Assembly (NCBI GenBank): GCA_016193065.1
Contig: JACPSX010000095.1
Location: 1 to 6,855 of the forward strand
DNA: 6,855 nt
Source: Candidatus Tectimicrobiota bacterium
GTDB taxonomy: Bacteria; JACPSX01
Direction of reading: 5' to 3'
Both the position numbers and the translations under genes were made by a program. This document shows positions 6,498-6,855 of this stretch, piece after piece. The notes beneath the pieces were generated by a model, which had not been told where the DNA came from, searched no databases, and worked only from the letters and a program-made list of their open reading frames with translations. Within the stretch, counting starts at the first letter, position 1, and every line of letters begins with the position of its first letter.

Positions 6498-6855
6498 TTA
6501 CTCTTTCAGAATAATCATTTCCACCCGACGGTTTCGGGCCCGGTTTTCCGGTGTCAGTTCAAACCGCGGCTTGTAACTGGCATAGCCCACCGCGGAGAAG
6601 CGCTGCGGGGGGAGACCGGTCTCTTCGATGAAAAACCGCACGACACTGCTGGCGCGGCCGCTGGAAAGCTCCCAGTTGGAAGGGTACTGGGGGGTGTTGA
6701 TCGGCACGTCGTCCGTGTGGCCTTCCACCAGAACCTTGTACGGGACCCTTTTCAAGAGATCCGCCATGCGGAACAGGAAAGGCCGGAACCCCCCTTCGAT
6801 TGCCGAGGTTCCAGACTCGAAGAGAACCCCCCCGCTGGCATAGAGGATAATCCCC
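6498..6855 (-). CDS. motB: Flagellar motor stator protein MotB, C-terminal part, 5' end beyond the window
   Basis: The frame is open from the window edge to TAA at 6500-6498, giving 118 visible residues that make up an OmpA-like peptidoglycan-binding domain. An N-terminal piece resembles the MotB strand before this domain (VLFESGTSAIEGGF). The core follows as VEGHTDDVPINTPQYPSNWE, then LSSGRASSVVRFFIE, VGYASYKP and NRARNRRVEMIIL. Asp48 (GHTDD) and Arg67 (SGRAS), counted from the first visible residue, match the pair that contacts the peptidoglycan diaminopimelate in OmpA-like domains. The TDDVPINT and NWELS wording is typical of MotB rather than Pal or OmpA. In MotB this domain anchors the stator to the cell wall while the missing N-terminal membrane helix forms the ion channel with MotA. 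The plug and channel Asp cannot be checked here. A motA gene just upstream is expected but not visible. Confidence 0.87.
   Translation of the reverse strand, partial: GIILYASGGVLFESGTSAIEGGFRPFLFRMADLLKRVPYKVLVEGHTDDVPINTPQYPSNWELSSGRASSVVRFFIEETGLPPQRFSAVGYASYKPRFELTPENRARNRRVEMIILKE

Overview
All real genes in this window read on the minus strand, so gene order runs from position 6855 down to 1. Both edges cut genes. The DNA is GC-rich by eye. Starts use ATG and, in one gene, TTG, usually behind purine-rich Shine-Dalgarno (SD) sequences. The content (flagellar stator MotB, a PilZ protein, a lepA-lepB pair, and dense two-component and HDOD signalling) points to a motile Gram-negative-type bacterium, perhaps a deltaproteobacterial, Nitrospirota or NC10-like lineage. 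That placement is an inference; no marker in the window settles it.

Region A (6855-6080) is the end of a motility operon: the C-terminal peptidoglycan-binding half of MotB, followed 10 nt later by a small PilZ protein likely to bind cyclic di-GMP. The pairing suggests that the second messenger acts on the stator or on motility.

Region B (6079-5602) holds no convincing protein gene. It consists of about 370 bp of GC-rich, hairpin-rich sequence, with a 10-bp perfect inverted repeat and a near-duplicated CCCGCCCTGRGCG motif, followed by a probable sigma70-type promoter and a leader for lepA. The leader has a strong SD sequence, a possible 14-codon leader ORF whose TGA overlaps the lepA ATG, and a hairpin that would hide that SD.

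Region C (5601-3151) is the conserved lepA-lepB pair, 6 nt apart: ribosomal GTPase EF4 and signal peptidase I. Both look intact.

Region D (3008-1) is a tightly packed signalling operon: a receiver-histidine kinase fusion, an HDOD protein overlapping it by ATGA, and a GAF histidine kinase starting 11 nt after the HDOD stop and running off the window. The receiver-kinase is the most unusual gene. It keeps the receiver Asp, the HisKA His and the G1, F and G2 boxes, but the stretch that should carry the N box of the ATP-binding domain is absent without a frameshift. It may therefore be a degenerate kinase working through its neighbour. I found no mobile element, CRISPR array, tRNA, rRNA or convincing new multi-gene defence system.
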